Below are positions 44,285-53,402 of a stretch of 64,000 nucleotides of DNA, piece by piece. A program made the translations under genes and the position numbers. The stretch comes from Pseudomonas kribbensis (GTDB taxonomy: Bacteria; Pseudomonadota; Gammaproteobacteria; Pseudomonadales; Pseudomonadaceae). Below the pieces are notes generated by a model. That model ran no database searches. It saw nothing but the letters and a program-made list of their open reading frames with translations, and was not told the origin of the DNA. The stretch is from the NCBI RefSeq assembly GCF_003352185.1, contig NZ_CP029608.1, positions 4,754,501-4,818,500 of the forward strand, given 5' to 3'. Each line of letters begins with the position of its first letter. Within the stretch, counting starts at the first letter, position 1.

Positions 44285-44851
44285 ATGTTGGTCAGCTCGA
44301 AACAAGCGGATCTGATTCATCTGCCCAAGCGCATCACCGATGATGCAACTGCCACGGCGGCGGCCGGTCTGCAAGGCGGGCTTCACGGCGCCATGCTGCA
44401 AACCCTGCAAAACCAGGCGCAGGCGCAAACCACCGATGCCACCAATCAGGTGCAAACCTCGGCCACGCAACTCGCCACCCAGCAGGTCAGCGAAGCCACG
44501 CGCATCAGCGACAACGTCGACGAGGCGTTCGCCAAGACGCGTGTAAACCTGCAAGCGACCGATGCCACGTCGACCAAGACCGCCGGCACCTCCGCCACGG
44601 ACGAATTCAAGGACTACATGAGCAAGTCGCCGGAACAGCGTCTGCGCGACAGCATCCTGAAGGAAATGGGTCTGACCGAGGACGACATCAAAGCCATGCC
44701 GCCGGAGAAACAATTGGCCATCGGCAAAGAGATCGCCGATCGCCTGCAGGACAAGATGAAGCTGGCCGAAGCCGAGAAGCAGAACAAACAGGACGCCAAC
44801 TCGGTCAAGCTCAGCGACCAGTCGGCCGACAAGTTCCTCGCTTCGCTCTAA
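44285..44851 (+). CDS. Unrecognised Gln/Ala-rich protein with a conserved C-terminal acidic-basic region
   Basis: 188 residues with no signal peptide. Residues 20-90 are Gln/Ala/Thr-rich and probably helical or disordered (LQTLQNQAQAQTTDATNQ). The C-terminal 80 are different: DYMSKSPEQRLRDSILKEMGLTEDDIKAMPPEKQLAIGKEIADRLQDKM, which has the look of a small conserved helical domain. AAGGTCCTCC precedes the start. Ends at a bidirectional terminator with the convergent PAS-PAS transducer. Function unknown. Confidence 0.75.
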   Translation: MLVSSKQADLIHLPKRITDDATATAAAGLQGGLHGAMLQTLQNQAQAQTTDATNQVQTSATQLATQQVSEATRISDNVDEAFAKTRVNLQATDATSTKTAGTSATDEFKDYMSKSPEQRLRDSILKEMGLTEDDIKAMPPEKQLAIGKEIADRLQDKMKLAEAEKQNKQDANSVKLSDQSADKFLASL

Positions 44852-44864
44852 CGAACGGCGCAAT

Positions 44865-44897
44865 GAAAAAAGGATCCCTGCGGGGATCCTTTTTTTC
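44865..44897. terminator. Bidirectional terminator
   Basis: AAAAAAGGATCCC pairs with GGGATCCTTTTTT around TGCG; it ends both the Gln/Ala-rich protein gene and the PAS-PAS transducer gene. Confidence 0.95.
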
Positions 44898-44910
44898 AGC
44901 CGTAAAGCCG

Positions 44911-46230
44911 TCAGTTCAACTGCAACGTCTCGTTGAACTGGCTGATCGCATCCACCACGTGCCGCGAGCCCTGCTGAATCTCGCGGATCGCGTCCCCCGC
45001 CTCGTTCGCCAGTTCCACCCCGAGCCCGGTACGGCTCAGGCTCGACTGCATGCTCGACACCGCACTCAGTGATAACTCGTGGTTCTTGCGCACCACATCG
45101 ACAATCTCCAGGGTCGCCTGACTGGTCCGCGCCGCGAGGCTGCGTACCTCATCCGCCACCACCGCGAAACCACGTCCGTGCTCGCCGGCCCGCGCCGCTT
45201 CGATGGCCGCGTTGAGCGCCAGCAGGTTGGTCTGATCGGCAATCCCGCGAATGGTCTGAACGATGGTGCCGATGATGTCTGACTGCTTGCTCACCGCATC
45301 GATGCTCAGCGCCGCTTCGTTGAGGTCGCGGGAAATGTCCTGAATGATCTGCACCGTTTGCTGCACGACCTGTGAGCCTTTTTGCGCGCAGGCGTCGTTT
45401 TGTACCGAGGTGCTGTGGGCCGATTCCGCAGCGGTCTGCAAAGTGGTCATCTGGTGGGTGATGTCGCTGGCGAACTTCACCACTTTGTACAAGCGGCCCT
45501 TGGCGTCGAACAGCGGGTTGTACGAGGCTTCGAGGTAAACGGTTTGTCCGGATTTGTTCTTGCGCTCGAAGCGATGCGAGTGATATTCGCCGCGATTGAG
45601 CGAAGCCCAGAATGCCTTGTACTGCGCCGACTCGGCTTCGGCGCGGTGACAGAACAGACTGTGGTGATGGCCGACAATTTCGTTGAGCGAGTACTGCATG
45701 GTCTTGAGGAAGTTGTCGTTGGCCGAGATCACATTGCCTTCCGGGGTGAACTCGATCACCGCCATCGAACGGCTGATGGCCGCGAGCATGCTTTCCTCTT
45801 CTTTTTCCTTGTTCACGCGCGCGGTAATGTCCGACGCCACTTTGATCACACTTCGTACCTGTTTGTCCGGGCCGTACACCGGCATGTAACTCGCTTCCAG
45901 CCAGATCTCCTGACCCCGCTTGTTCAGGCGCAGGAATGTCCCGCTGAGCGGTTCGCCACGGGCCAGATCACGCCACAACTTGGCGTACTCCTCGCTGCGA
46001 TAGAACTCTTCCTCACAGAAGATCCGGTGATGTTTGCCACGTACTTCCTCGGCGCTGTAGCCCATGGTCTTGCAGAAGTTGTCATTGGCATCCAGCACGA
46101 TGCCGTCGGGGGTGAATTCGATCATCGCCATCGAACGGCTGATCGCCTCCAGCTTGGCATTGGCTTCGGTCAGGGCACAGCTGAAGCGTTCGATTTCCTG
46201 CAGGTCAGCCTTGTGATGTAGGTTGAACAT
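44911..46230 (-). CDS. Second soluble PAS-PAS methyl-accepting transducer, BdlA-like
   Basis: 439 residues, exactly the length of its paralogue at 13060. Two PAS domains ([30 protein letters not shown] at 35 and [30 protein letters not shown] later), each with the GKHHxxFC or GHHHSLFC pattern, precede the signalling domain with [20 protein letters not shown]. No membrane segment is present. The C-terminus (FNETLQLN) is short. Its promoter region is the long gap upstream. The cyclic di-GMP-linked role of BdlA is the nearest analogy. Confidence 0.9.
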   Translation of the reverse strand: MFNLHHKADLQEIERFSCALTEANAKLEAISRSMAMIEFTPDGIVLDANDNFCKTMGYSAEEVRGKHHRIFCEEEFYRSEEYAKLWRDLARGEPLSGTFLRLNKRGQEIWLEASYMPVYGPDKQVRSVIKVASDITARVNKEKEEESMLAAISRSMAVIEFTPEGNVISANDNFLKTMQYSLNEIVGHHHSLFCHRAEAESAQYKAFWASLNRGEYHSHRFERKNKSGQTVYLEASYNPLFDAKGRLYKVVKFASDITHQMTTLQTAAESAHSTSVQNDACAQKGSQVVQQTVQIIQDISRDLNEAALSIDAVSKQSDIIGTIVQTIRGIADQTNLLALNAAIEAARAGEHGRGFAVVADEVRSLAARTSQATLEIVDVVRKNHELSLSAVSSMQSSLSRTGLGVELANEAGDAIREIQQGSRHVVDAISQFNETLQLN

Positions 46231-46748
46231 GTCTCTATCACCTTGAGCGCGGTCTTTTGATTTGATGAAAGTTCAGGTCTTTCAGAATCCACCACTACGT
46301 TCCACAGAACAGGCACACGCATTCCTCCACGGGAGGAAGTTGTCAGGTGATAAACGATGATTAATCAAAGAGTCCATGCAGCGACGCTCTAATCAAGACA
46401 TCCTTCTCTTGATAGCCCGCGAACGGGCCATTCCTAACGTGTAGAAGAACTTCCATTTAAAAAACATGCTCCTTGCCGGTTAAGTGTCGGTGCCTTGGAT
46501 TGCGCACTCTGGCAGCTTTGTTCTCGGCTAACCGATTGCCGTCGAGGCGCTTTGGATGGCGGTCGACATAGTTAGTTACGTGTGAGCATAGACAGCGCAA
46601 AGCCTTGCGCAAGGCCACTAGTCGGCCAGTACCACGGCGAGATTGGGCAAAAAACAGACAAGAATCGGTTCAGCGGGCGTGATGTTTGTTGCCATTGCGA
46701 CCGACTCGCAATGGCAACTTTTGAAACGACACAATAATCGGAAAAGAA
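46231..46748. other. 518-base gap without a gene
   Basis: No credible coding frame, tRNA or REP was found. It should contain the promoter of the PAS-PAS transducer (the right-hand neighbour's gene ends at 46749 and points away). One perfect 14-base palindrome, GCCTTGCGCAAGGC, is at 46602-46615. Otherwise nothing recognised. Confidence 0.5.
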
Positions 46749-47762
46749 CTACAGACTGCCGCTGACTTTATTCGCCACCTCACCCGGTACCCATGGTTTC
46801 CAGACTTGTGGTTGATCGCGCAGAAATGCTTCGGCGACCTGACGTGGCTGCTGGCGCTTTTCGCTCATCCCGGCCAGGGTCTGGTTCAGCAGATCGATCG
46901 GCAAGTCGACTTTCTCAAAGAACGTCACCAGTTCCGGATACTGAGCCTTGAACGGTGCCGACACGCCAATCGCCAGGCTCGCCGGCATCGAGCGGGTGCC
47001 TTTCGGGTTGGGGTTGTTGGCGTCGGCCAGGGTTTTCCAGGCTTCGGCGTCGAACGGCGGCTCCTCCAGCTTCACCAGTTTGAAGCGACCGAGCAACGGC
47101 GTCGGCGACCAGTAGTAAAACAACACCGGTTTGCCGCGCTTGATCGACGACGCCACCTCGGCATCCAGCGCCGCGCCGGAACCGGTGCGGAAGTTGACGA
47201 AGCTGTCGTTCAGCGCATAGGCCTTGAGCTTCTGACTGTTGACGATTTCCGAGGTCCAGCCGGTCGGGCTGTTGAGGAAGCGCCCACGGCTCGGGTCTTC
47301 CGGATCTTTGAATACATCCTTGTAGCGCGGCAGGTCGGCCACGGATTTCAGCTCCGGTGCCAGCGGTTTGATCCCGCGCTCGGGGTCGCCCTTAATCACG
47401 TACTCCGGCACCCACCAGCCTTCGGTGGCGCCCTTCACCGTATCACCGAGGCCGAATACCTTGCCTTCGGCCGCAGCCTTGACCCACGCCGGGCTGCGCC
47501 CGGCCCATTCTTCGCCGATCACTTGAATGTCGTTTTTCGCCAGCGCCGCTTCGAGGCTGACGGTGCTGCCCGGCAGTGTGTCAGTCGGGTAGCCGTAGCC
47601 TTTCTCGACGATCAGGCGCAGCACTTCGGTGATGAAACTGCCGCTTTCCCAGGTGATGTCGCCGAAGTGAATTGGCGCTTTTGTTTCCGCAGCGACAACG
47701 TGGCCGGCCGTCAGGGTCAGAGCCAGCAGCGAACTGCCGAGCAGGGTTTTGATTGATCTCAT
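46749..47762 (-). CDS. ProX/OpuAC-type ABC transporter substrate-binding protein
   Basis: 337 residues from ATG 47762, with AGAGG before it. A signal peptide (RSIKTLLGSSLLALTLTAG, ending near AAET) shows export. The ligand-binding fold pattern is that of glycine betaine/choline-type receptors: IHFGDITWESGSFITEVLRLIVEKGYGY, GEEWAGRSPAWVKAA, and GKPVLFYYWSPTPLLGRF. Neither permease nor ATPase genes are adjacent. Its start overlaps the stop of an ECF sigma gene (ATGA), so the two are translationally coupled, an unusual pairing. Confidence 0.9.
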   Translation of the reverse strand: MRSIKTLLGSSLLALTLTAGHVVAAETKAPIHFGDITWESGSFITEVLRLIVEKGYGYPTDTLPGSTVSLEAALAKNDIQVIGEEWAGRSPAWVKAAAEGKVFGLGDTVKGATEGWWVPEYVIKGDPERGIKPLAPELKSVADLPRYKDVFKDPEDPSRGRFLNSPTGWTSEIVNSQKLKAYALNDSFVNFRTGSGAALDAEVASSIKRGKPVLFYYWSPTPLLGRFKLVKLEEPPFDAEAWKTLADANNPNPKGTRSMPASLAIGVSAPFKAQYPELVTFFEKVDLPIDLLNQTLAGMSEKRQQPRQVAEAFLRDQPQVWKPWVPGEVANKVSGSL

Positions 47763-48304
47763 GCGGACCTCTTGTTCTGGGAGGAAATCAGGGTTTGGTT
47801 GGCGCTGTGGCGGTTGCACAGGGCCTGGGAACGGGTCATGTACAGGCTCACCGAACGCTGGGAGATACCCAGTTCGGCGGCGATTTGCGGGTAGGTCAGG
47901 CCATCGATGCGCGCCAGCAGAAAGGTCGAGCGCACCTTGCCCGGCAGGCGCTGGAGCGTCCGGTCCAGGTGTTTGAGGCTCTGCGACAGATCGGCCAGAT
48001 CTTCGGGAGACGGCGCGTGATCGAGATCACTCTGCTGCAGTTGTTGCAGGTGCCGACGCTCCAGATCGCCCCGCCGCCAGCGTTCATACAACAGGCGCTG
48101 GGCGATGGTGGTGAGCAAGGCGCGGGGTTCGCGGATGGCGGTCAGGCCTGGTGCTTCGAGCAGTTGCGCGAAGGTTTCGGCGGCGATGTCTTCGGCACTG
48201 GATGCATCGTTCGATTGCCGACGCAGGCGTGTGCACAACCATTGGTAATGGTCGCGAAACAACGTGTTCACATGATTGCGATGGGATGCGTCGGCGCCGG
48301 ACAT
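47759..48304 (-). CDS. ECF sigma factor, FecI-like size
   Basis: 181 residues from ATG 48304, with AAGGAG before it. Region 2 (YQWLCTRLRRQSNDASSAEDIAAETFAQLLE, PRALLTTIAQRLLYERWRR) and region 4 (LPGKVRSTFLLARIDGLTYPQIAAELGISQRSVSLYMTRS) are clear. No anti-sigma (FecR-like) gene or TonB receptor is next to it, unlike the usual FecI unit; instead it overlaps the gene of a ProX-like binding protein. The AT-rich stretch just upstream (48360-48420) is the likely promoter. Confidence 0.92.
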   Translation of the reverse strand: MSGADASHRNHVNTLFRDHYQWLCTRLRRQSNDASSAEDIAAETFAQLLEAPGLTAIREPRALLTTIAQRLLYERWRRGDLERRHLQQLQQSDLDHAPSPEDLADLSQSLKHLDRTLQRLPGKVRSTFLLARIDGLTYPQIAAELGISQRSVSLYMTRSQALCNRHSANQTLISSQNKRSA

Positions 48305-48431
48305 GGGGGCTCCTTGGTCAAGGGTCGCTGAATGTCCGGTCGTCCGGTGGCGCGATCCTAGCAAGGTGCCTTATGCGTTAAAAATACTTAAAAAGAATTT
48401 TTATATTCCATTTGTGAATTATCTGAAGCCG

Positions 48432-49223
48432 CTAGCGCAAGCGACCATAACCCAGTTCTTCGGCCTCGCGCTGGTAATCCAGCAGGACTTGGTAATCGCT
48501 TTCGCTGGCCGGCAGGACTTCGGGCAACCCGAGGACACGGGTCACATCCGGCAAGTCTTGCAGGCTGCGGTTCATGGCCCGGCGCAGTTGCTCGATCTGC
48601 CGGTTCGTCGTGCTGGCAGCGGTGATGAAGGGCAAGGTCGGGCTGAACGCACTGCGCGCCACCACCCGCAATCCTTTGACCTCTTCGGCGGCGTACTGCG
48701 CCAGGTAGGCAAAGGTCACGCTGTCGATGGCCGCCAGATCGGCGCGGTCTTCGCGCAACCAGCGCAGACTCTCGCGATGACCGCCACTGAGGCCGACCGA
48801 AGCGAAAAACCGCCCGTCCCGCTGCAACGGTGCCAGGCGCTGGCGCAACAGGTTCATGCCGCTGTTGGAGTCTTTGCTGTTGATCACCCCGCGACTGTCG
48901 AAGAACTCCGCCAGACTGCGGCGCGGATCATCGGCGCGGGCAAGGATCAGGCTGCAATGATTGCCCGCGCTGGCGTCCGGCAATTCGTAGCGCGGACGGC
49001 CGACAAGCGTGACCTGCCCGCGCAACGCGGTCATCAGCGGATAGCCGCAGGTCTGGGTCAGCAGCAACTGCGGCGAAAGCCAGAGTCCAGGCAACGACAT
49101 GCCTGCAGCATTGAGCCGCGAATGGCCCAGGTGATCGAGAATCCGCACCAGCCACTGCTCGTTCGCCGCGCGGATCGGCTCGGGGGCGATGTACATCAAC
49201 AGCTCTGCGTAACCTGACGACAT
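48432..49223 (-). CDS. PhnD/TauA-like binding protein without a signal peptide
   Basis: 263 residues from ATG 49223, with GAGGT before it. The fold pattern is that of PhnD/SsuA/transferrin-like receptors: TCGYPLMTALRGQVTLVGRPRYELPDAS, the SRGVINSKDSNSGMNLLRQRLAP core, and GLSGGHRESLRWLREDRADLAAIDSVTFAYLAQ. The N-terminus (MSSGYAELLMYIAPEPIRAA) is not a signal peptide, so the protein should be cytoplasmic. It is in one operon with the desaturase gene, seven bases downstream. No transporter genes are adjacent. Confidence 0.85.
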   Translation of the reverse strand: MSSGYAELLMYIAPEPIRAANEQWLVRILDHLGHSRLNAAGMSLPGLWLSPQLLLTQTCGYPLMTALRGQVTLVGRPRYELPDASAGNHCSLILARADDPRRSLAEFFDSRGVINSKDSNSGMNLLRQRLAPLQRDGRFFASVGLSGGHRESLRWLREDRADLAAIDSVTFAYLAQYAAEEVKGLRVVARSAFSPTLPFITAASTTNRQIEQLRRAMNRSLQDLPDVTRVLGLPEVLPASESDYQVLLDYQREAEELGYGRLR

Positions 49224-49230
49224 GCTGACC

Positions 49231-50172
49231 TCAAATGAATGGATGCTGCGGGCTGTCGATCGGCTTGATGACGTGCCGGCGCCACAATTGCCCATAACCC
49301 TGCACCAGAAATCCGCCGCTGCGTTCGATCCATTGCTCCCGGCGCATGCGGTAGGCCTTGGGCAAGTCATACCACGCCAGCTTCGGCAGATCGTGGTGCA
49401 CCAGATGGAAATTCAGGTTCAGGAACAGCCAGCGCCACGGCCATCCGGCTTCGTTGAGCACGGTGCGTTGCTCCGGTTGTGTGTGCGGCCGGTGTTCATA
49501 GTAGGAGCGGACCATCGCAATCGACAGCGCCGGGATGCTGATCAGCAGCAGGTAATGCCAGACCGGCAATACGCTGTAGCGGGCGATGAACACTAGCATC
49601 AGCACTGTCAGGGCACCGTGGGTCAGCCACATCAGCCAGGCCTGGCGTTCACCGCTTTTCAGGCGTTGCAGTTCTTCACCGGCCAGCGCCAGCAACGCCA
49701 GCGGCGCGCCGAGGATGAATCGGCCGAGCACGGTCTTGTTCAGCCAGTGCAGGCTGCGTTCGAACAGTGAACTGCCCCGCCAGCGTTCGGCGCTAAGGTA
49801 ACGGCTTTCGGGGTCGACGCCGGGGATCGTCAGGTCTTCGTCGCGATGGTGGTGCAGATGGCTGTCGCGATAGAGGGTGTACGGATACCACACCGCGAAT
49901 GGCGCATAACCGAGGACTTTGTTCGCCAGTGTCCAGCGCGTCGGATGGCCATGAAGCAATTCGTGCTGCACCGACAGCCACAGCACCAGCAACGGAATCA
50001 TCAGCAGCGTGCTCCACCAGACGCCCAGCCGTTCGCTGCCCAGCACAATCGCGAGCCAGCCGCCGTACACGCCAATCAGCAACAGCCAGGTCGGCCACTC
50101 GGTACGGGCGGTGAAGCGTTGACGCAGGGTTTCGATCTGTTGGCGATGGGCATCGTCGAAATAGTGGGGCAT
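49231..50172 (-). CDS. Fatty acid desaturase
   Basis: 313 residues with four to five membrane segments and the three histidine boxes of membrane desaturases: VQHELLHGHP, RDSHLHHHRDED and NFHLVHHDLPKLAWYDLP. It introduces double bonds in lipid acyl chains using a di-iron centre; a bacterial AlkB-like or carotenoid-like role is possible, but the spacing fits fatty acid desaturase. Operon with the PhnD-like gene. Confidence 0.92.
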   Translation of the reverse strand: MPHYFDDAHRQQIETLRQRFTARTEWPTWLLLIGVYGGWLAIVLGSERLGVWWSTLLMIPLLVLWLSVQHELLHGHPTRWTLANKVLGYAPFAVWYPYTLYRDSHLHHHRDEDLTIPGVDPESRYLSAERWRGSSLFERSLHWLNKTVLGRFILGAPLALLALAGEELQRLKSGERQAWLMWLTHGALTVLMLVFIARYSVLPVWHYLLLISIPALSIAMVRSYYEHRPHTQPEQRTVLNEAGWPWRWLFLNLNFHLVHHDLPKLAWYDLPKAYRMRREQWIERSGGFLVQGYGQLWRRHVIKPIDSPQHPFI

Positions 50173-50253
50173 GGCGCGGCTCGGAACGAAGGTCTGATCG
50201 TTCTGTGCAACACCAGCGGGAAATCTTGCAGATTATTTTTTGCAGAGAAGAAA

Positions 50254-50274
50254 GGAGCCCGAAAAGCGGGCTCC
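50254..50274 (-). terminator. Terminator of the small basic protein gene
   Basis: GGAGCCCG pairs with CGGGCTCC around AAAAG; on the minus strand it is followed by a T-rich run. It lies 13 bases past the stop at 50287. Confidence 0.85.
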
Positions 50275-50286
50275 CGAGGATCGGTA

Positions 50287-50397
50287 TCAATGGCCAAAAA
50301 TATCGACTTTCTTCGCCCTTTTCTCATGGCGTTTCTCGATCGCGGTCTTGGCCGGTTTCTTCTTCGCAGCTTTCTTCGCATCCATACCTTTGGACAT
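50287..50397 (-). CDS. Small lysine-rich protein (36 aa)
   Basis: 36 residues: MSKGMDAKKAAKKKPAKTAI, then EKRHEKRAKKVDIFGH, a very basic peptide with no membrane segment. AGAGGAGT lies nine bases before the start and a strong terminator follows the stop, so it is very probably a real monocistronic gene. Its composition recalls small nucleic-acid- or ribosome-binding proteins, but no known family was recognised. It is divergent from the GNAT gene. Confidence 0.7.
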   Translation of the reverse strand: MSKGMDAKKAAKKKPAKTAIEKRHEKRAKKVDIFGH

Positions 50398-50497
50398 GAC
50401 GCGTACTCCTCTGAAGGGGATGTGGGATCAGGTATACACCTATCCCGGCGAGTACGTTGTTTTATAATCCGCGACTTTTGCACCGGCAGTCCGATTC

Positions 50498-50917
50498 ATG
50501 ACCGACACCCGCTACAGCCAGCTCGACGACCTGTCCTGGCCTTTGATGAACAAGTTCTACCGCCAGCATCAATCGTCGATGAAAGCGGTGCGCGAGGCGC
50601 AATTGTGGGTGGCGCGGCGCGAGGAAATCGTGGCTGCGCTGTGTCTGCGGCCGGTGTTCGGCGGGTATTGGCTGACCGGGTTGTTCGTTGATCCGGCCTG
50701 TCGCGAACAGGGCATTGCCGCGCAATTGATTGCGGCGGCGGTGAAAGATGTGGAGGCACCGGTGTGGCTGTTCTGCCACCCGGACCTGCGCGGATTCTAC
50801 GAGCGACGCGGCTTCACCTTCGACCCCGCCCTGCCCCAGGCCATGGCCGAGCGCTTGAGCCGTTATGCGCGGAGCAAGCCGATGATTGCCATGGAACTGG
50901 CGCCGCGCACTGGCTGA
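50498..50917 (+). CDS. GNAT-family N-acetyltransferase
   Basis: 139 residues. Strand-helix pattern MTDTRYSQLDDLSWPLMNKFYRQHQSSMKA, acetyl-CoA loop LFVDPACREQGIAAQLIAAAVK, and the last motif LRGFYERRGFTFDPALPQAMAERL are normal for small GNATs. Acceptor unknown. Its stop abuts the convergent def stop. Confidence 0.9.
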   Translation: MTDTRYSQLDDLSWPLMNKFYRQHQSSMKAVREAQLWVARREEIVAALCLRPVFGGYWLTGLFVDPACREQGIAAQLIAAAVKDVEAPVWLFCHPDLRGFYERRGFTFDPALPQAMAERLSRYARSKPMIAMELAPRTG

Positions 50918-51457
50918 TCAGTCGTCAGCGTTGGGATCGAGATCCGGGAACATCACTTCGGTAAAACCGAACTTGCTGAAATCGGTGATGCGCGACGGGT
51001 ACAGCCGCCCGATCAGGTGATCGCATTCATGCTGCACCACCCGCGCATGGAACCCCGAGGCGACACGCACGATCGGCTGCCCTTTGGGGTCGACACCCTC
51101 GTAGCGGATCTGCTGATAACGATCCACCGCGCCACGCAGGCCGGGCACTGACAGGCAGCCTTCAAAGCCCTCTTCCATCAGCGGACTGAGCGGCGTGATC
51201 AGCGGATTGATCAGGATCGTCTGCGGCACGGCTTCGGCGTCCGGGTAACGTTCGCTGTGCTCGAAGCCGAAGATCACCAGTTGCAGGTCGACGCCGATCT
51301 GCGGCGCGGCCAGGCCGACACCGCCGACGCTTTCCATGGTCTGGAACATGTCGTCGATCAGTTGCCATAGCTCCGGACTGTCGAGCATCTCGGCGGGCAC
51401 CGGCGGGGCAATGCGCAGCAGGCGCTCGTCGCCCATCTTCAGGATTTCACGGATCAT
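50918..51457 (-). CDS. def: Peptide deformylase
   Basis: 179 residues. It removes formyl groups from nascent proteins. All three deformylase motifs are present: [18 protein letters not shown] (metal Cys) and QHECDHLIG (metal His pair and catalytic Glu). No fmt gene follows, so this is an additional copy; the main copy of pseudomonads lies near fmt elsewhere. brkB lies two bases upstream in the same operon. Confidence 0.95.
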   Translation of the reverse strand: MIREILKMGDERLLRIAPPVPAEMLDSPELWQLIDDMFQTMESVGGVGLAAPQIGVDLQLVIFGFEHSERYPDAEAVPQTILINPLITPLSPLMEEGFEGCLSVPGLRGAVDRYQQIRYEGVDPKGQPIVRVASGFHARVVQHECDHLIGRLYPSRITDFSKFGFTEVMFPDLDPNADD

Positions 51458-51459
51458 GG

Positions 51460-52410
51460 TCAGGCTTCGTCAGTGTTCGGCTTGAGCGATTGATCGCGCC
51501 CCAGGCCGGAAACGTGTTGTTTGGGATGTTCATCGAGTTCGCCGGGGACTTTCTCGCCCGGGTCCTTGCCCTCGCTGGACATGTGTTCGATCACCGCATT
51601 CATCTCCGCCCCCAGCAACAGCACCGCGGCGGAAATGTAGAAATACAGCAACAGCACAATGATCGCACCGATGCTGCCATACATGGCGTTGTAGTTGGCG
51701 AACGTCTTGACGTAGAACGCGAAGCCCAGGGACGCGACGATCCACACCACCACCGCCAGCACCGAGCCCGGGGTGATGAAACGGAACTCCTGTTTGACGT
51801 CGGGCATCACGTAGTAGATCAACGCGACGGCGACCATCATCAGAATCACGATCACCGGCCAGCGAGCGATGGTCCACACGGTGACGATGAAATCTTCCAG
51901 CCCGAACTGCCCGGCAATCCAGCCCATCACCTGCGGCCCCAGCACCATCAGCGCGGCGGCGGCCAGCAACATGCCGGCGATGCCGACAGTGTAGAAAATC
52001 GACAGCGGGAAGCGCTTCCAGATCGGCCGGCCCTCGACCACGTCGTAAGCGGCGTTCATCGCGCTCATCATCAGCCGTACGCCGGCGGACGCGGTGTACA
52101 GGGCGATAACGATACCCACGGAAAGCAGGCCGCCCTTGGATTGCTGCAACTGGTCGATCACCGGGTTGACCTGCTCCAGCGCCTGGGGCGGCAACACCAG
52201 CTCCGATTGCAGGCGCAGCCAGGAAAAGAAGTCCGGCAGGTGTAGGAAACCGATCAGGGCAATCAGGAACAGAATGAACGGGAACAACGAGAACAGCATC
52301 TGGTAGGCCAGTGCCGAGGCATAGGTCGACATCTCGTCTTCCATGAACTCGGTGACGGTACGCACGATGACCCGGTGCAGGGGCAGGCCTTTCATGTCGG
52401 GGAATATCAT
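51460..52410 (-). CDS. YihY/BrkB-family membrane protein
   Basis: 316 residues from ATG 52410, with AAGGAGA before it. Six to seven membrane segments in the YihY/BrkB pattern: [25 protein letters not shown] (the ASALAY core), [26 protein letters not shown], and [34 protein letters not shown]. Function is unknown (formerly annotated as ribonuclease BN in error). def follows within two bases of its stop. Confidence 0.92.
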   Translation of the reverse strand: MIFPDMKGLPLHRVIVRTVTEFMEDEMSTYASALAYQMLFSLFPFILFLIALIGFLHLPDFFSWLRLQSELVLPPQALEQVNPVIDQLQQSKGGLLSVGIVIALYTASAGVRLMMSAMNAAYDVVEGRPIWKRFPLSIFYTVGIAGMLLAAAALMVLGPQVMGWIAGQFGLEDFIVTVWTIARWPVIVILMMVAVALIYYVMPDVKQEFRFITPGSVLAVVVWIVASLGFAFYVKTFANYNAMYGSIGAIIVLLLYFYISAAVLLLGAEMNAVIEHMSSEGKDPGEKVPGELDEHPKQHVSGLGRDQSLKPNTDEA

Positions 52411-52533
52411 TCGCGTCTCCTTTCGCCGCAAAACAGGTTGAAGTCGTGGCGACTCAGGGGCCGTTTTCTCTCATCAAAGTAGCCTACTTGGCGACTCTGA
52501 AACACTGTGATCCGTGACCGAATGTGAACGACA

Positions 52534-52561
52534 CACAAAAACGGCCATCCTTGGATGGCCG
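52534..52561 (-). terminator. Terminator of the csbD-like gene
   Basis: GGCCATCC pairs with GGATGGCC around TT; on the minus strand it is followed by a T run (TTTTTG). Confidence 0.9.
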
Positions 52562-52586
52562 CTTCGGTGTTTCGTTCAAGGCTGAA

Positions 52587-52778
52587 TCAAGCCTTGTCGA
52601 CGCCTTTCTTGATCGCGTCCTTGGCTTTGCCCACCGCTTGCTGGGCCTCGCCTTTCTTCTCTTGCAGTTTGCCTTCGGCTTGCAGTTTGGTGTTGTCGGT
52701 GGCTTTACCGATACCCTGTTTGACGTTGCCGACCGCTTCGTTGGCCATGCCTTTTACTTTATCGCCTGTGCTACTCAT
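52587..52778 (-). CDS. CsbD-family stress protein
   Basis: 63 residues, the normal CsbD length. The sequence MSSTGDKVKGMANEAVGNVKQ, GKLQEKKGEAQQAVGKAKD is typical of these highly hydrophilic stress-induced proteins. AAGGAGAAACACC gives a good ribosome binding site. It ends at the terminator just downstream. Confidence 0.95.
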   Translation of the reverse strand: MSSTGDKVKGMANEAVGNVKQGIGKATDNTKLQAEGKLQEKKGEAQQAVGKAKDAIKKGVDKA

Positions 52779-52976
52779 GGTGTTTCTCCTTGGTGCATTG
52801 AAGGGGAAAAGTCAGTACGTAATGATTGACTGGCCCGGTTTGCGCCAAGTTTCATTTATTTTCAGGGCTTCATTTCGTCGCGGCGTGCAGGTTGCGCTTT
52901 ATGTTTGCGAGCGTAGCCCCGAGAATGCCCACCATAAGGGCGCCAGGCGCCACAGAACCGATCCCGCAGGAATGTT

Positions 52977-53354
52977 ATGAAACTCGATAAAAAGCAGGCC
53001 ATCGCCCGTCGCAACCAGGAACTGGGCGGTGCCGTGCTCGGCACCAACAACTGCCACTTCGCCGAACTGAACCGCAACCGCAACATCTGGTGGTTCGACT
53101 TGCCGGTGTCGCGTCTGGCCATCGGTCAGTACGAGTGGATTCACCTGTTGATGCACACCCCGGCCACCGACGAACTGCTGCACCTGAAAGTGCCGACCGT
53201 GTTTCTGCGCGAGAAGCTCGAAGGCCTGGTGATCCGCAACGAAGGCAAGCGCAAGGCTGCCCTGAGCCTGGAGCTGAGCGCCGACAAGGACTCGTATCTG
53301 CAGGACATGCGCCCGGCGGGGACCAATGTGAATTTTGCGCCGTTCCGCCAGTAA
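52977..53354 (+). CDS. Hypothetical protein, no family recognised
   Basis: 125 residues, basic at the start (MKLDKKQAIARRNQE), with a middle of alternating hydrophobic residues (NIWWFDLPVSRLAIGQYEWIHLLMHTP) and a charged end (VIRNEGKRKAALSLELSADK). It looks like a small globular cytoplasmic protein. GCAGGAATGTT precedes the start. It ends at a terminator shared with fadD1. I recognise neither domain nor function. Confidence 0.8.
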   Translation: MKLDKKQAIARRNQELGGAVLGTNNCHFAELNRNRNIWWFDLPVSRLAIGQYEWIHLLMHTPATDELLHLKVPTVFLREKLEGLVIRNEGKRKAALSLELSADKDSYLQDMRPAGTNVNFAPFRQ

Positions 53355-53371
53355 GCGATTCCTGCTTCAAC

Positions 53372-53400
53372 AAAAAGCCCCGCATCTGCGGGGCTTTTTG
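53372..53400. terminator. Bidirectional terminator
   Basis: AAAAGCCCCGCA pairs with TGCGGGGCTTTT around TC, with A and T runs on the sides; it serves the hypothetical gene and fadD1. Confidence 0.95.
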
Positions 53401-53402
53401 TT

